DNA from: Anarhynchus alexandrinus
Taxonomy: Eukaryota > Chordata > Aves > Charadriiformes > Charadriidae
Direction of reading: 5' to 3'
Assembly (NCBI GenBank): GCA_008711295.1
Contig: VUYV01000227.1
Coordinates: forward strand, 940,667 to 1,004,666
DNA: 64,000 nucleotides
In this document: positions 47,501-58,560 of the stretch, in pieces
Position numbering within the stretch: position 1 is the first letter of the stretch
Layout: every line of letters begins with the position of its first letter
The notes under the pieces: generated by a model
What the model was told of the DNA's origin: nothing
Seen by the model: the letters and a program-made list of their open reading frames with translations, nothing else
Database searches by the model: none
Program-made: the position numbers and the translations under genes

Positions 47501-49397
47501 AAGGTCTCCCACGGTAGATCCAGACTGTTACATGCCTCATCCAGATGGTCATATGCAAACTCCAGCCCAAGACAAGCCAGCAGCTATGCAGCGTCATTAG
47601 CATGCCACTGAGCTTATACAATCCGCTTTTGTGGCCTGATGTAACTCGGTTGGATTCCTTTGGTTCAACATGTGCACAAAGCAGGCAGCCACCAGTTGGT
47701 CCATGACTGTGTGCACATGCAGGTATACAGTAGCGTCAGATATTGACCATAACCAGTAACACTTTCAACTATCCTGGATGTAGGATGGACCAATGCTATT
47801 TTCCTCTCCCTTTCCTTCCTCACTCTCTAGCAAGCCCAATGAGAACTGCTGGTTACCTGAAGAGTTTATCCATCCATATCCAGTTTATTCCCAGGCAGCA
47901 ACAGGAAGGTGGTTATAAAGCAAAGAGTCTTCTGGCAAGTCAAAACACACTTTGGTAAAAGAAAGAGAGGAACTTATACTGTTGCGTAAGGAAGCAGATG
48001 TGTACATTGCTGTGACTCTAGAGAAATCATCTGCCTATAGATATTGCTATATCGTACAGTAGCCAAAGAGGCTCAGTGGCTGGATTAACCTTGACCCAGA
48101 TTAGTCTTGGCTAACCTCAGCTGCAGGAGAGTCTAAGCCTCTGTCGGAGTCTCTGGCAGACACCACCGTTGCTGTCAGGGTGTTATAAGTGAACCGCTGT
48201 GTGAAGGACTTCTGAGGAAAGGACAGTCAAAGGCCCCCCGATAGCTGTCAGAAGGCTCAAGACCCCTTCTGGCTTGAACACAGACAGCAAAACTACTATT
48301 AGCAGTTAGTTTTCCCCAAGTTGCCCATTTGGCTCAGGAGGCCAAGACCCCTTTTGACAAGTGATATCTACAACATTGAGTGTAGAGTTGGGCTTTCTCT
48401 GCCAACTCTTCCACTTGCCTGGATTCAAGTCAGAGGCACACTACACACAGAGCCACAGCTCTGTATCGGTGTTGTGTGGTGTCGCAGTGGAGAATCTCTA
48501 CGCGAGGGCCAGCTCTGTCAGCAGGGGCACTATGTTGGGCTAGTGCAGTTACCGGGAACATTAGCTTTCCCTGGCAAGCCTGAAGCATGTGGAAAGGAGT
48601 TCTTGTAGGGGGGTGTAGACATATTTATTGCTAGTTCGATGCCTAAGTACTAAGGATTCTTCTTACTCAGTGTGGAGACCTACAAGGTGGAGAACTGTGT
48701 CTGATAGACACATCCCATATAGCCAGGGAAGAGATGTAGAGATGTTCAGGGTGCTTAAAAACAGTCAAAAGAATTACACGGTGGAAATGCCTCTTTCTTT
48801 CCCTTGACTGTACGCAGATCCAAAGGTGACCACACTGCAGAGGCGTAAAATATCACTGGATATATCCCACATCAGCAATTTTTAAAAGCGGGACTCTGGA
48901 TTTCTTTTTGTCTGTCTTAAAAACACTGAGACCACAATCCTAGGACTACTAACATTACTTTATTTCCTTTCTAATGGGCTTCGTTGTCTGAAAGGAACTC
49001 TCAAATCAATTTCTGTCATTAGTGCTTTAAAGTAAATATAATATTTGTGGAAAGTAATTATTCATTGTTGGTACAACAAATGTATATGATCACTCTTTTT
49101 TTAAATTAGATTTTAAATTATTTGTTGACTGAATGATTGCATGATATTACTGGCTAATGACTTAAAGAAGACAGGTTTCTGCTTCAAGGGACAAAAGCAT
49201 AGGCAGTTACAGTCACGGCAGCAGAGAAGATGACTATCTTCCTCCAAAACAGGGTCAAAGGAAGACTGATTAATCTCAAGGTCTAACATCTTCTTATATT
49301 TTTCTAAATAAACACAGTGGGTTCAACCATTTTTCTATGATCAACTCTATTCCAACAAAACTTTACTATTTTTTGTTGTTATTGTTGTTGTTGGCCA
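44600..49397. other. Noncoding, nothing firm
   Basis: Mixed AT-rich sequence. The segments 45,000-45,340 and 48,080-48,620 are GC-richer. The latter holds two similar words, 'ggctcaagaccccttctgg' and 'ggccaagacccctttt', about 90 bp apart. I could not assign these to a repeat family or an exon. A (GTT)n tract at about 49,372-49,392 leads into the next LTR. Confidence 0.5.
49372..49392. repeat. (GTT)n microsatellite
   Basis: About six GTT units with one interruption ('attgttgttg'). Confidence 0.75.
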
Positions 49398-49402
49398 CTT
49401 AG

Positions 49403-49489
49403 TGTACTGGTTTTGGCTGGGATAGAGTTAATTTTCTTGCTAATAGCTTGTATAGGGCTATGTTTTGGATTTGTGCTGAAACCATGACA
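49403..49489 (+). mobile_element. 87-bp internally deleted LTR (ERVL-like)
   Basis: It starts TGTACTGGTTTTGGCTGGG, which I recognise as the left end of a widespread avian LTR. It stays collinear through 'gatagagttaattttctt' and 'gttttggatttgtgctg', then jumps to AAACCATGACA, which resembles the right end of the same LTR (family form close to 'aaaccacgaca'). It is flanked by CTTAG (49,398-49,402) and CTTGG (49,490-49,494), a 4-of-5 match that fits a decayed 5-bp target duplication. So both LTR termini seem present with the middle several hundred bases removed. The identity of the left end is strong; the right end and the duplication rest on short matches. Confidence 0.7.
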
Positions 49490-49494
49490 CTTGG

Positions 49495-49698
49495 GAACGT
49501 CGCTTTTTTCCAAAGACTTTGAAAAAGCATTCAAACAATGATAATTAGGTAAATACCTACGTAGTTCTTAGATATATTTCAATACCTTTATTATAAGTCA
49601 CTGCATAGCACAATTGCTTGAGAGACAAAAAGTCCTTGATTGAGGATGCCCATCTAATCCTATCTGATGATATAAATTAAACCTAAGCAATTTTTTTC
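49495..49698. other. Noncoding spacer
   Basis: AT-rich sequence between the miniature LTR and the CR1 fragment; nothing recognised. Confidence 0.5.
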
Positions 49699-50430
49699 CA
49701 AGCCAGGAGGTCTCTCAACTACATAGACTTCAGGACAGCAGACTTGTTCAGGTGTCTGCCTGGAGAATCCTATGGGATACGATCCCAGAGGGAAGATGGG
49801 TCCAGAATAGCTGGTTAATTTTCAACGAACAACCGACGGTCCATCCCAATGAGTAGGAAGTCAAGCAAAGTGATAGAAGGGCTTCATGGATGAACAAGGA
49901 GCTCCTGATTAAACTTAGACATAATAAGGACTCAATAGGCAGGAGCAGGGACAGGTCACTTGGGACAAATATGCTATTCAAGTGTGCATGGATGTGATTA
50001 GGAAAACTGAAGCTGACCTGGAGTTCAATCTGGTGAGGGATTTGAAGGGACACAAGTAGGCCTTCTATAGGTATTTCTGCAACAAAGAGAAAAGGAAGAG
50101 AAATATGTGCCCACTGATGAATAGGGCAGGGGACCTGGTGGCAAAGGACATAGAAAAATCCAGTGTACTCAATGCCTTCCCTTTGCTAAGGCTTGCCTCG
50201 GGAATCCCAGGTCCTTCAGGCAAGTAGAAAAGTCTGGAGCAAAGAAGACTTATCCTCAGATTATGGAACATTTAAGCAACCTGGATGTACTCAAGTTCAT
50301 AGGACCTGATGGGATGTACCCATGAGTGCTGAGGGATGTGACCAATGTCATTGCAAGGGCACTCTGGACTGTCTTTGTAGGATTGGCAATCAGGAGAGGT
50401 TCCTGAGCATGATAAGAAAGCAAGTGTATC
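49699..50430 (+). mobile_element. CR1 LINE fragment from the middle of ORF2
   Basis: The plus strand contains the order of words seen between the endonuclease and reverse transcriptase parts of CR1 ORF2: 'aactacatagacttcaggac', 'gatcccagagggaagatggg', 'agctggttaattttcaacg', 'atggatgaacaaggagctcc', 'tactcaatgccttccctttg', 'gtctggagcaaagaagactt' and 'ggacctgatgggatgtaccc'. The last corresponds to the G-P-D-G-M motif at the start of the reverse transcriptase domain. The frame is repeatedly broken. Neither the CR1 5' end nor the 3' tail is present, so it is an orphan internal fragment, and its right edge is fuzzy. Confidence 0.88.
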
Positions 50431-52740
50431 TGAAGAGTGGTTTCAAAACAGAACAGTGATTTTGAATGTTGAATCCTAATCGGTTCCACAATACCAGTCA
50501 CCTATACATTTTCAAAAGGCTGAGTAGGCAGCTCAAAAATTTGGAACATCCCTTTGGACATGACTCAGTATATCTCATTGAGATATTCTTAATCACTTCT
50601 GAAACTTTGTTTTGAAACAGAAACAAATGACCCGAGGAAGTTCCCACACTGATTATAATCAAGCTGTTTTCTCAACATGATTCAAAGCCAGAAATAACGG
50701 AGAACCTGTCATGTGACATACACAAAATAGACTATGTTTGTCTTTGCCTGGAAGCTACAAAAGCGATTGCAGTCACCAGGTATTTTCACAGTCCAGAAGC
50801 CACAATAGGCTGGAATTGCATACTTTTATTGAGAAAACTAGTCATGTCTACAAGATTGCTCCCATAAATAAAGTAAATAAACTGATGGCATTTTCACAGC
50901 TTTTTGACAAGGAATAGTAAGTAAATCATAAAATATTCACTTTAAGAAATTGTACTCGCGTATTTATTTTCAGGGGTTTGATCCCTTAAATTTATTTTTT
51001 TTTCTTGAAACCAAAATGTTTTCAATTAATCGCAAAATATATTGCCAGAAGCAGTGCTAAAGGCTGGTTCCTTCCTTATATTTGTTCAAACTTACTTGAA
51101 AAAATGTCACTTTTTGGTGATTTTTTCTTCTTATTGACAAGTTTGTCATGTATATTACGATGCATGACACTAAAACAGCATGTTACTTTTAAATTTAAAT
51201 TACAATTCAGAAAATATATTAAAACATAACACAATATCCTTGTAAAAGAAAGAAAGAAAAAAAGCTATTTCTGTTCAGAAAGACAAAACGAGGAGCAGTG
51301 TAAGAAATTAAGAGAAGTAAGAAATTAACACTCTCATTTGGCCATTGCTCTCTAATGGCATGAATTAATTTTTAACTTGTCTGGTTTCCTTCTAACATAA
51401 GTAGGCATTTTAAAACAAATGGTGAAAATTCAACAGGTACAAAGCCTATGTATTGCATAAGTGACATTAACATATCTCTTTCTTGTCTCTCCTTCTGCCT
51501 TTAATTTAAAAGGAAACAGAGGTGAATGAAAGAGGCAAAGAAAATGCAGTATATATCAGCTTAGATTCTGATGTTTCCGCTCACAGCTGATTACTCAGAG
51601 AGTAACCCTGCTTATTTATAAAAGAATACTTAAAGAATAAGATAAAGTCATGACTAAGGATGGAAGAGTGTATCTTCCAGTGGCCAATCAAGACATAATA
51701 CCACCTTATTTTTTTCTGCATGAAGTCATCTGCTCATAAGTTTCTCTCATGAAGCACCTGTCATAGCTCTTTTTCTGGCATGTAGCTCACTCGGCATTAT
51801 GTTTTGGCTTCAAGGTTATTCTATTATCACTAACTATACCATCTTCTGTACTGAAAATATGTTCTTTTCACACAATTTAACCCCACTGTAACCAAGGCTT
51901 ACTGAATACCATCAAATACTCCAATATTCTTTCAGATAATGGCAATCAAACCTTTACTTTGCTCTGTCTCTAAATGAGGAACCCTTAAAGGCTATTTCCT
52001 TCGAGAGTTAGACATTTTCAGCTGGGCATTTGGAAACATGAGTTATCCTCAACTCAATAATCAGGTTTGGAACATAAAATGGTGTTTTGAATGTGCATCC
52101 AAAGAATGACCAATAATCTGTTCTGCTGATTAAGTTGCATACTATAGTTGTAAATGAACTTATGGAATAAAAACCTGTTGCAATACTGAAGAAGTCCTGT
52201 CTTCCACCAAACTGACAATTTTAGCTCATGCCATAATTTCCCAAGAGTAGTAAAGACTGTTGACATTGATTCTGCATATCTGCCATTATTATGTCATCCT
52301 ACTGATTGATCTTTTATTTCCTCAGAGAATTTCTGGACTGTTGCATCAGGTATTTTTCTTGGGGCCATTTAACTCACAGTTCTATTTATCTTATTTGGAA
52401 AACATTTTCTCTCCCAATTGCTGTAAGATGACATTTGTTTCAGAATCTATTGTCTTAGTAGAAACAATTCTCGATGGTTATTTGATAGACTGCTGTGTGA
52501 TGACGCTAATAAGAGCAATGGAGATAGGTAACTGCTGGCAGCTTATGCACCAGAAAAAAAGATCACAAAGTATAATACTGACTATTGGACCAAAAAAAAA
52601 AAAAGGGATTTAGAAACTCTGTAATTAGTAATAATACAGAACTCTTGGACAGACTAAATAGATAGAGGCCAGACAATATTTTTTCCAGCACATCTCACCA
52701 TTCACACTAAGAGATTATAACAGAGACATTTAAGTCACTG
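50431..52740. other. Noncoding, nothing recognised
   Basis: AT-rich sequence with small homopolymers (A run at about 52,592-52,603). No exon or transposon was recognised. Confidence 0.5.
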
Positions 52741-53616
52741 ACATGAAGCTGAGCAGTGTGGATGATGCACCTGAGGGATGGGATGCCATCCAGAGGGACT
52801 TAGACAGGCTGGACAAGTGGACTCGTTGAATCTCATGAGGTTCAACAAGGCCAAGTACAGGGTCCTGCACATGGGTCAGGGCAACCCCCCAGTATCAATA
52901 CAGGCTGGGGGATGAAGGGATGGAGAGCAACCCTGAGGAGAAGGACTTGGGGGTGTTGGTGGATGAAAAGCTGGACATAAGCTGTCTATGTATGTTTGCA
53001 GCCCAGAAAGCCAACTGTATCCTGCACTGTATCAAAAGCAGTGTGGCCAGCAGGTTGGGGGAGGGGATTCTGCCCCTCTACTCTCATGAGACCCCCCTGC
53101 AGTGCTGTGTCCAGCTCTGGGGCCCTCAACATAAGAAGGACATGGACCTGTTGGAGTGGGTCCAGAGGAAGGCCACGATGATCAGAGGGCTGGAGCGTCT
53201 CTCCTATGAAGACAGGCTGAGACAGTTGGGGTTGTTAAGCCTGGAGAAGAGAAGGCTCTGAGGAGACCTTATTGCAGGCATTCAATACTTAAAGGGGGCC
53301 TAAAGGAAAGATGGGGACAGACTTTTTAGCAGGGTCTGTTGCAACAGGACAAGGGCTAATGGGTTTAAACTAAAAGAGGGTAGATTTTGACTAGATATAA
53401 GGAAGAATTATTTACAATGAGGGTGGTGAAACACTGGGACAGGTTACCCAGGGAGGCGGGAGGTGCCCCATCCCTGGAGATGCTCAAGGTCAGGTTGGAC
53501 AGGGCTCTGAGCAACCTGATCTAGTTGAGATGTCCCTGCTCCTTGCACGGGAGGTTGGACTAGATGACCTTTAAAGATCCGTTCCAACCCAAACTATTCT
53601 ATGACTCTATGATTCT
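52741..53616 (+). mobile_element. CR1 LINE, 5'-truncated, complete 3' end
   Basis: It begins in ORF2 near 'gctgagcagtgtggatgatg' and 'gggatgggatgccatccaga', and runs to the CR1 terminus 'attctatgactctatgattc'. The frame is open from about 52,920 to 53,261 (V-L-V-D-E-K-L-D-I-S, Q-H-K-K-D-M-D-L-L-E, L-S-Y-E-D-R-L-R-Q-L-G-L) and then hits an in-frame TGA where the family normally continues after E-K-R-R-L. It is the longest 3'-complete CR1 in the window, at about 0.88 kb. Confidence 0.95.
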
Positions 53617-54643
53617 AAGTCTCCACTAAAATTTCTTGTAATTTAAATTTCACCTGACATTTATATTCCAAACATTCCTTCTTATTTCAATACTGCTTCC
53701 TACTAGCTTCCTTTGTCACTTAGATCAGCAGTAGTCTTGCCTGCTTTTAATAGCAGTTGGGGATGAAAGTTTTGAAATGTGTCTGAAGAAAAAAGAAGAA
53801 AAAAAAGAAAAAAAAAGATGAAATAAAACTGAAAACCATTGTGAAATGTTTTGAAGAAAACTGTGAATGAGAAAAGGCAACTTTAATTTAATCACAGATA
53901 TTAAAAGATGATCAGATAAGAAGTCCAGCCTGATTTTTAACTGGGCAACTGCAGGTCTTCTTGTGGAAAAGACTGGATCACATTTTTAATTCATAAATAT
54001 AGGCCTGGCTGTATGGCTAAGATTACAAATTACCCTTTCTCTTCTGATGTCAATAGAAACCTAAGGAAAAAAAAAAAAGAGGATAAAATATAGCATTTAT
54101 GCTGTTGTTCAGCTATTATCACTGATTCCCAACTTTCCTGCTACTTTATTGACCTCTTAAGTATTACTTGGAAAAAAACGTGATTAACTAATCTCAAGAC
54201 TAGAAAAGACCTTCATGATTCTCCAGTCTGGTTGCCTGAAGAACACAGGTCATAAAAATTCATGGATTAAGCTGAGACTAGTGATATCACTTTGTTGTCT
54301 ACTGTTATTCATCAATATTTTCATATCTTCTCTGATTCTCTCTTTCCTCTCTTCTGTTATCCCCATGACTTTTCCTCATTTTATCTACTTATTTCATTCC
54401 TTCAGTCAGACACTACAGCAAATAAAAATGATCAGCAGTTCAGTAATAAATGATGACATCTGAGTGCAAGTGCCAAACAGAATTAACACACGGAGAATAC
54501 AGGGTCAAGGAGAAGCAAAGATACTGGGGCCATGGCTCTTGGCTGCTGGTAGACCCAGAATGACAGCACTGCAGTGGCTATATTCGTTTTCCTTTGAAAT
54601 CATCAGAGCTGTAATGCTTTCTATTTATTGACATTTTTTTTTT
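53617..54643. other. Noncoding, nothing recognised
   Basis: AT-rich, with purine-rich A/G stretches at about 53,788-53,820 and 54,064-54,080. No exon was recognised. Confidence 0.5.
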
Positions 54644-54690
54644 TCATAGAGTCATAGAAGCATTTATGTTGGAAAAGACCTTTAAGATCA
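54644..54690 (-). mobile_element. Older CR1, left piece (its 3' terminus)
   Basis: 'tcatagagtcatagaagca', then 'ttggaaaagacctttaagat' is the reversed CR1 3' end. It stops at 'gatca', and the same older element resumes at about 55,409 with 'catcgagtcctactg'. The gap is filled by a plus-strand CR1. Confidence 0.88.
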
Positions 54691-55408
54691 ACATCCCAAG
54701 CACAAATACAGGCTGGGTGGAGAATGGATTGAAAGCAGCCCTGAGGAGAAGGACTTGGGGTGTTGGTGGATGAGAAACTCAACATGAGCCGGCAATGTGC
54801 GCTCACAGCCCAGAACGCCAACTGCATCCTGAGCTGCATCAAAAGAAGCATCGCGAGCAGGTCAAGGGAAGTGANCACCATTCTGGTGAGACTCTACCTG
54901 GAGTACTGTGTCCAGCTCTGGGGTGCCCAACATAAGAAAGACATAGACCTGTTGGAGCGGGACCAGAGGAAGCCACGGACATGATGGAGCATCTCTGCTA
55001 TGGGGACAGGTTGAGAGAGTTGGGGGTGTTCAGCCTGGAGAAGAGAAGGCTCGGGGGAAACCTTATTGTGGTGGTCCAGTACTTAAAGGGGGCTGGGAGG
55101 GAGAGAACTGGGAAGGGACTATATCAGGGAGTGTAGTGATAGGACAAGGGGTAATGGTTTTAAACTGAAAGAACGAAAATTAAGATCAGATATTAGGAAG
55201 AAAGTCTTTACTCTGAGGATGGTGAGGCACTGGAACAGGTTGCTCAGAGAAGCTGTAGCTGCTCCATCCCTGGAGGTGTTCAAGGCCAGGCTGGACAGGG
55301 CTTTGAGCAACCTGGTCTAGTGGAAAGTGTCCCTGCCCATGGCAGAGGGTCTGAACTAGACGTTCTTTGAGGTCGCTTCCAACTCTAGCCATTCTATGAT
55401 TCTATGAT
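54691..55408 (+). mobile_element. Younger CR1 nested in the older CR1
   Basis: It starts at 'catcccaagcacaaatacag' and ends with 'ccattctatgattctatgat'. Its translation shows [19 protein letters not shown] and [11 protein letters not shown] before frameshifts. The two halves of the host CR1 meet at GATCA (54,686-54,690 and 55,406-55,410), consistent with a short target duplication that overlaps the CR1 terminal 'gat'. An N at 54,875 and a missing piece of the usual 'ctgcccctctactc' region next to it suggest an imperfect assembly join. Confidence 0.93.
54875..54875. other. Undetermined base (N) in CR1
   Basis: A single N in 'gaagtgancaccattctgg'. Compared with sister CR1 copies (for example near 36,956-36,985) some bases are missing here. 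Confidence 0.95.
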
Positions 55409-55628
55409 CATCGAGTCCTACTGTTAACTTAGTACTGCCAAGTCCACCACTAAACCATGTTCTTAAGCACTACATCTGCATGTCTTTTAAACACCTGCAG
55501 GGATTCTGACTTAACCACTTCCCTGGGCAGCCTGTTCCAATTCTTGATAACCTTTTCAGTGAAGAAATTGTTTTCCTACTATCCAATCTATAACTTCCCT
55601 GGTGCAACTTGAGGTTATTTCCTCTTGT

Positions 55629-55679
55629 CCTATCACTTGTTACTTNTTATCGGGTTAGCGGGACCTATCACTTGTTACT
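55629..55679. repeat. Exact 16-bp direct duplication around an N
   Basis: CCTATCACTTGTTACT occurs at 55,629-55,644 and again at 55,664-55,679. In between are 19 positions including an N and a stretch ('ttatcgggttagcggga') that does not belong to CR1. Removing one copy and the spacer restores the normal CR1 order, so this is probably an assembly join rather than biology. Confidence 0.8.
55646..55646. other. Undetermined base (N) in CR1
   Basis: A single N inside the duplicated segment described at 55,629-55,679. Confidence 0.95.
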
Positions 55680-56594
55680 CAGGAGAAGAGACTGACACCC
55701 ATCCCACTACAATCTCCTTTCAGGTACTTGTAGAGACCAATAAGGTCTCCTGTCAGCCTCTTTTTCTCCATACTAAACTATGCTCTTTGGGCCCAGCCAG
55801 CCAGCCATTTTTTTACCCAGTGAAGCATATGCCTATCCAAACCATGAGCAGCCAGTTTCTGCAGGAAAAAAAAAAAGCTTTTCTGGTGTCAAAACTTTAT
55901 TAAAGTCCAGGTAGACAACATCCACAGCTTTTCCCTCATCCCCTAAGGAGGTCACCTTGTCATAGAAGGAGATCAGATTAGTCATGCAGGACCTGTTTTT
56001 CATAAACCCATGCTAACTGTGCCTGATTGCCTGGTTGTCCATTATGTGCCATGGAACGGTGCTCAAGATGATCTGGTCCATAATGAATTTTAACATAATG
56101 AAAGCTGTATACATCACTTGGGCCATTGGAAAAGCTCAGATGAGGTTAATGCCTGACCTACCTGTTCTGCAGTGTTCAATTAGAACAGATGGGTCTCATG
56201 TCCAGCTCACTTAAATTTCTGTGACTGTCTTGATGAAAAAATGGTCAAAAATAATGAAAAACGTGCCAAAACTGGACAAGTATCAGACTTGTTTTTCCTA
56301 AGACATCATGGCATCCTTCAGTGATATCAGTGTCCCAAAACACTAACACATCCCTCAGCAAATAACTTCCTGCTGGAGACAAAATAAGTTTTTGACCAAG
56401 TATGCTTATGTGAAACAAACAAGACTGTCTTTTCTTTCTCTTCTTCATCTTTTTGCCATCATATGTCCTACTGAATCTAAGATTATCTTACTAATAAGAA
56501 GGGAGTAGTGATCTCATCCTCTGCTAGTCCAGAGGAGAACTGTACTTGTGTGCTGGAGTCTTATAAGAGAAGTAGAGTAATATTCTGATAAAGG

Positions 56595-56620
56595 AAGGTA
56601 GGTAGGTTGGTAGGTAGATA
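56595..56620. repeat. (GGTA)n microsatellite
   Basis: About six GGTA units with one GGTT variant. Confidence 0.8.
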
Positions 56621-57617
56621 GCTTAATAGAAAGTTTGTTTAGAGATTTAAAAAAAATAAAATACAATAGAGCAGTACTTTACCTCATCTTCACCTGCCCA
56701 AACTACCCACAAGATCACCTGTTTATGTCAGTACTCTCTCTCTTGGCCAGGATAAATTGCTAAAGCAAGATAGGGATGATCAGGTGCTTATAACCCTGTA
56801 CAATTCAAAAGAAATCTTAGAAGACTGTTTTGTTTTGCAGGTTCTGTTTGGTGTCAACATCTGGGATGCCTTGTTCTCCTTTCAAAGACTGTTATAGAAA
56901 CAAATAGAGTAAATGGCAACACACAAACACACAAATCTCATGTAGACTCCAAGTGCAGTGAGAAGTCTGCAATCTTCCGATACTGAAGCAAAGAACATAA
57001 TTGCAAGAAATGACTGTAATGAGAGAGCCTGTGAACACAGAACACTATATACAAAAGATACAGGCACAAATGGCTAAATAACAGGATTGGTGCAAACAAC
57101 CTGAAAATGGCCCCTTGTGTACTTAGAGATGATCCCATGTGAGGAGAATACAAGCCACCCAGCCAGAAAAGAAATAGCAAAGAGAAATAAGAACAAAATG
57201 AGATATTTTTTTTTCTTTTAATTAGATAAGAGAGCCTCAGGAAATACAGCTGCATTCTATAGATGGTGGTGGGGGGCGAAGACAGAAGAAAAAAAAAGGA
57301 AACACTCTGGCAGAAGAAATACAATGGCTGCAAATCTTTATGATCCTTAAAACAACCACCACCACCTGTATTTGCCTGTCTCTATCAATAGAATAATATT
57401 TAAATTTAGAAGTTTTATTGGTTGCTTGCAGAACAGAGGGCACTGTGAAGATAATATGTTCAGTGATATATACATCTGTCCAGAGACGAGAAATATTGTG
57501 GTAGAGGGAAAAAATAAAAGAAAAAAAAGACTTGATTTTTCTGTAAGAGACAAGTCTCCTGTTGGCATCTTCACCCTCATTCTATTTAAAGCTTTTAGGT
57601 GTCAAGGAATCCTTTTG

Positions 57618-57678
57618 TTAGTGGTGTTGGTTTGGTTTTGGGGTTTTTGTTTGGCTGGTTGGTTGGTTTTTTTTTTAA
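57618..57678. repeat. G/T-rich low-complexity tract
   Basis: 'gtgttggtttggttttgggg' and 'ggctggttggttggt' followed by a T run; almost no A or C. Confidence 0.75.
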
Positions 57679-58464
57679 ACCAGTGATTATATCTGAACAG
57701 CCCATTTGAAACGGGAATTCCTCTACATATCTTCTCTGTTCACTTATACAATGTGACATCTTTTTGTTTTCAATGTACTCTTGAAAACATCCTGAACAGG
57801 GAAGTACGTGGAAATGGAAATAATAGAACTGTAATGAAAAATTTGGTGTTTGGTGAAGAAGACACTTAAAATCTGCAAAATCACTTGAGTGGCAGTGGAC
57901 CCAACCACTTTTTACAAGTGATTTGGGCAGAAAGCCCATAAAGTTTCTGGACTTGTAACGCGGACACAGGCCATCATATGCTTGCTCCACCTAAGACAAC
58001 ATTAGGTCTGCAAAAGCGACAAAAGCTCTGGAGGATCTAGTGCAGCCTGACCCTGAAAAAGCAGCTCTAGTCTGAACACCAGCTGTGTGCCAGAAGACGT
58101 TCTTCTGGACACATACTGTCAAATTTACTTAAAAGTTCCTATGGATTTACTGTCATGGGTCGGCATCAGTTCAGTGTATGCTGCAGATATCTTCATTAGC
58201 TGCAAAATTCTTTAAAATAAACATTGTTTGTGTTTCTGAGTTACTTCAGGCGATTTTGAAAATGGCTATGAAAAACTAAACAGTTCAACTGTCGTTCAAC
58301 TGTTCGATTGTCAGACTCTTCCCTGACATGATTTTGGACTGTGCCAGCTCTGTTCCAAAGAGTTTCCAGACAGTGCAGGAACTAGAATACGCCAGGGACC
58401 ATTCCCAAGAGATAGCCTGAATGTAGTTTTGGAATACAAAGGCACATATGATTTAGTGTGTTAG

Positions 58465-58560
58465 TATGGATGTAATTTATTTGACCTTGACCAAACCCCT
58501 TGTTTCTTCCATTTTCCTTTCTGTAAAATGGAATAATAGTATTCTTCCAACTTTGCAAAA
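58465..58560 (+). mobile_element. MIR SINE relic
   Basis: 'atttgaccttgaccaaaccc', then 'cttccattttcctttctg', then 'taaaatggaataatagtatt' follow the MIR order 'gaccttgggcaag..ctt', 'cctcagtttcctcatctg', 'taaaatggggataatagta'. It is the clearest MIR match in the window. Confidence 0.65.

Larger units (their letters stand above)
55409..56085 (-). mobile_element. Older CR1, right piece, internally deleted
   Basis: From left to right it gives the reversed C-terminal part of ORF2 ('cactaaaccatgttcttaag', 'ccctgggcagcctgttccaa', 'ggtctcctgtcagcctcttt'). At about 55,790 it passes abruptly to a reverse-transcriptase segment. On the minus strand this reads Q-H/C-G-F-M-K-N-R-S, then T-N-L-I-S-F-Y-D-K-V-T and D-V-V-Y-L-D-F-N-K, the region around the first catalytic Asp motif. 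The normal several hundred bases between these parts are missing. A run of A near 55,866-55,877 interrupts the RT part. It is a different, older CR1 subfamily than the nested copy. The right edge, near 'ggtccataatga', is approximate. Confidence 0.88.
56086..58464. other. Noncoding, simple repeats only
   Basis: AT-rich. It contains a (GGTA)n tract at 56,595-56,620 and a G/T-rich tract with a T run at 57,618-57,678. A near-tandem 'gttcaactgt' pair lies at about 58,281-58,302. Open frames of up to 131 codons at 56,938-57,333 and 57,595-57,990 show no family signature. Confidence 0.5.
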
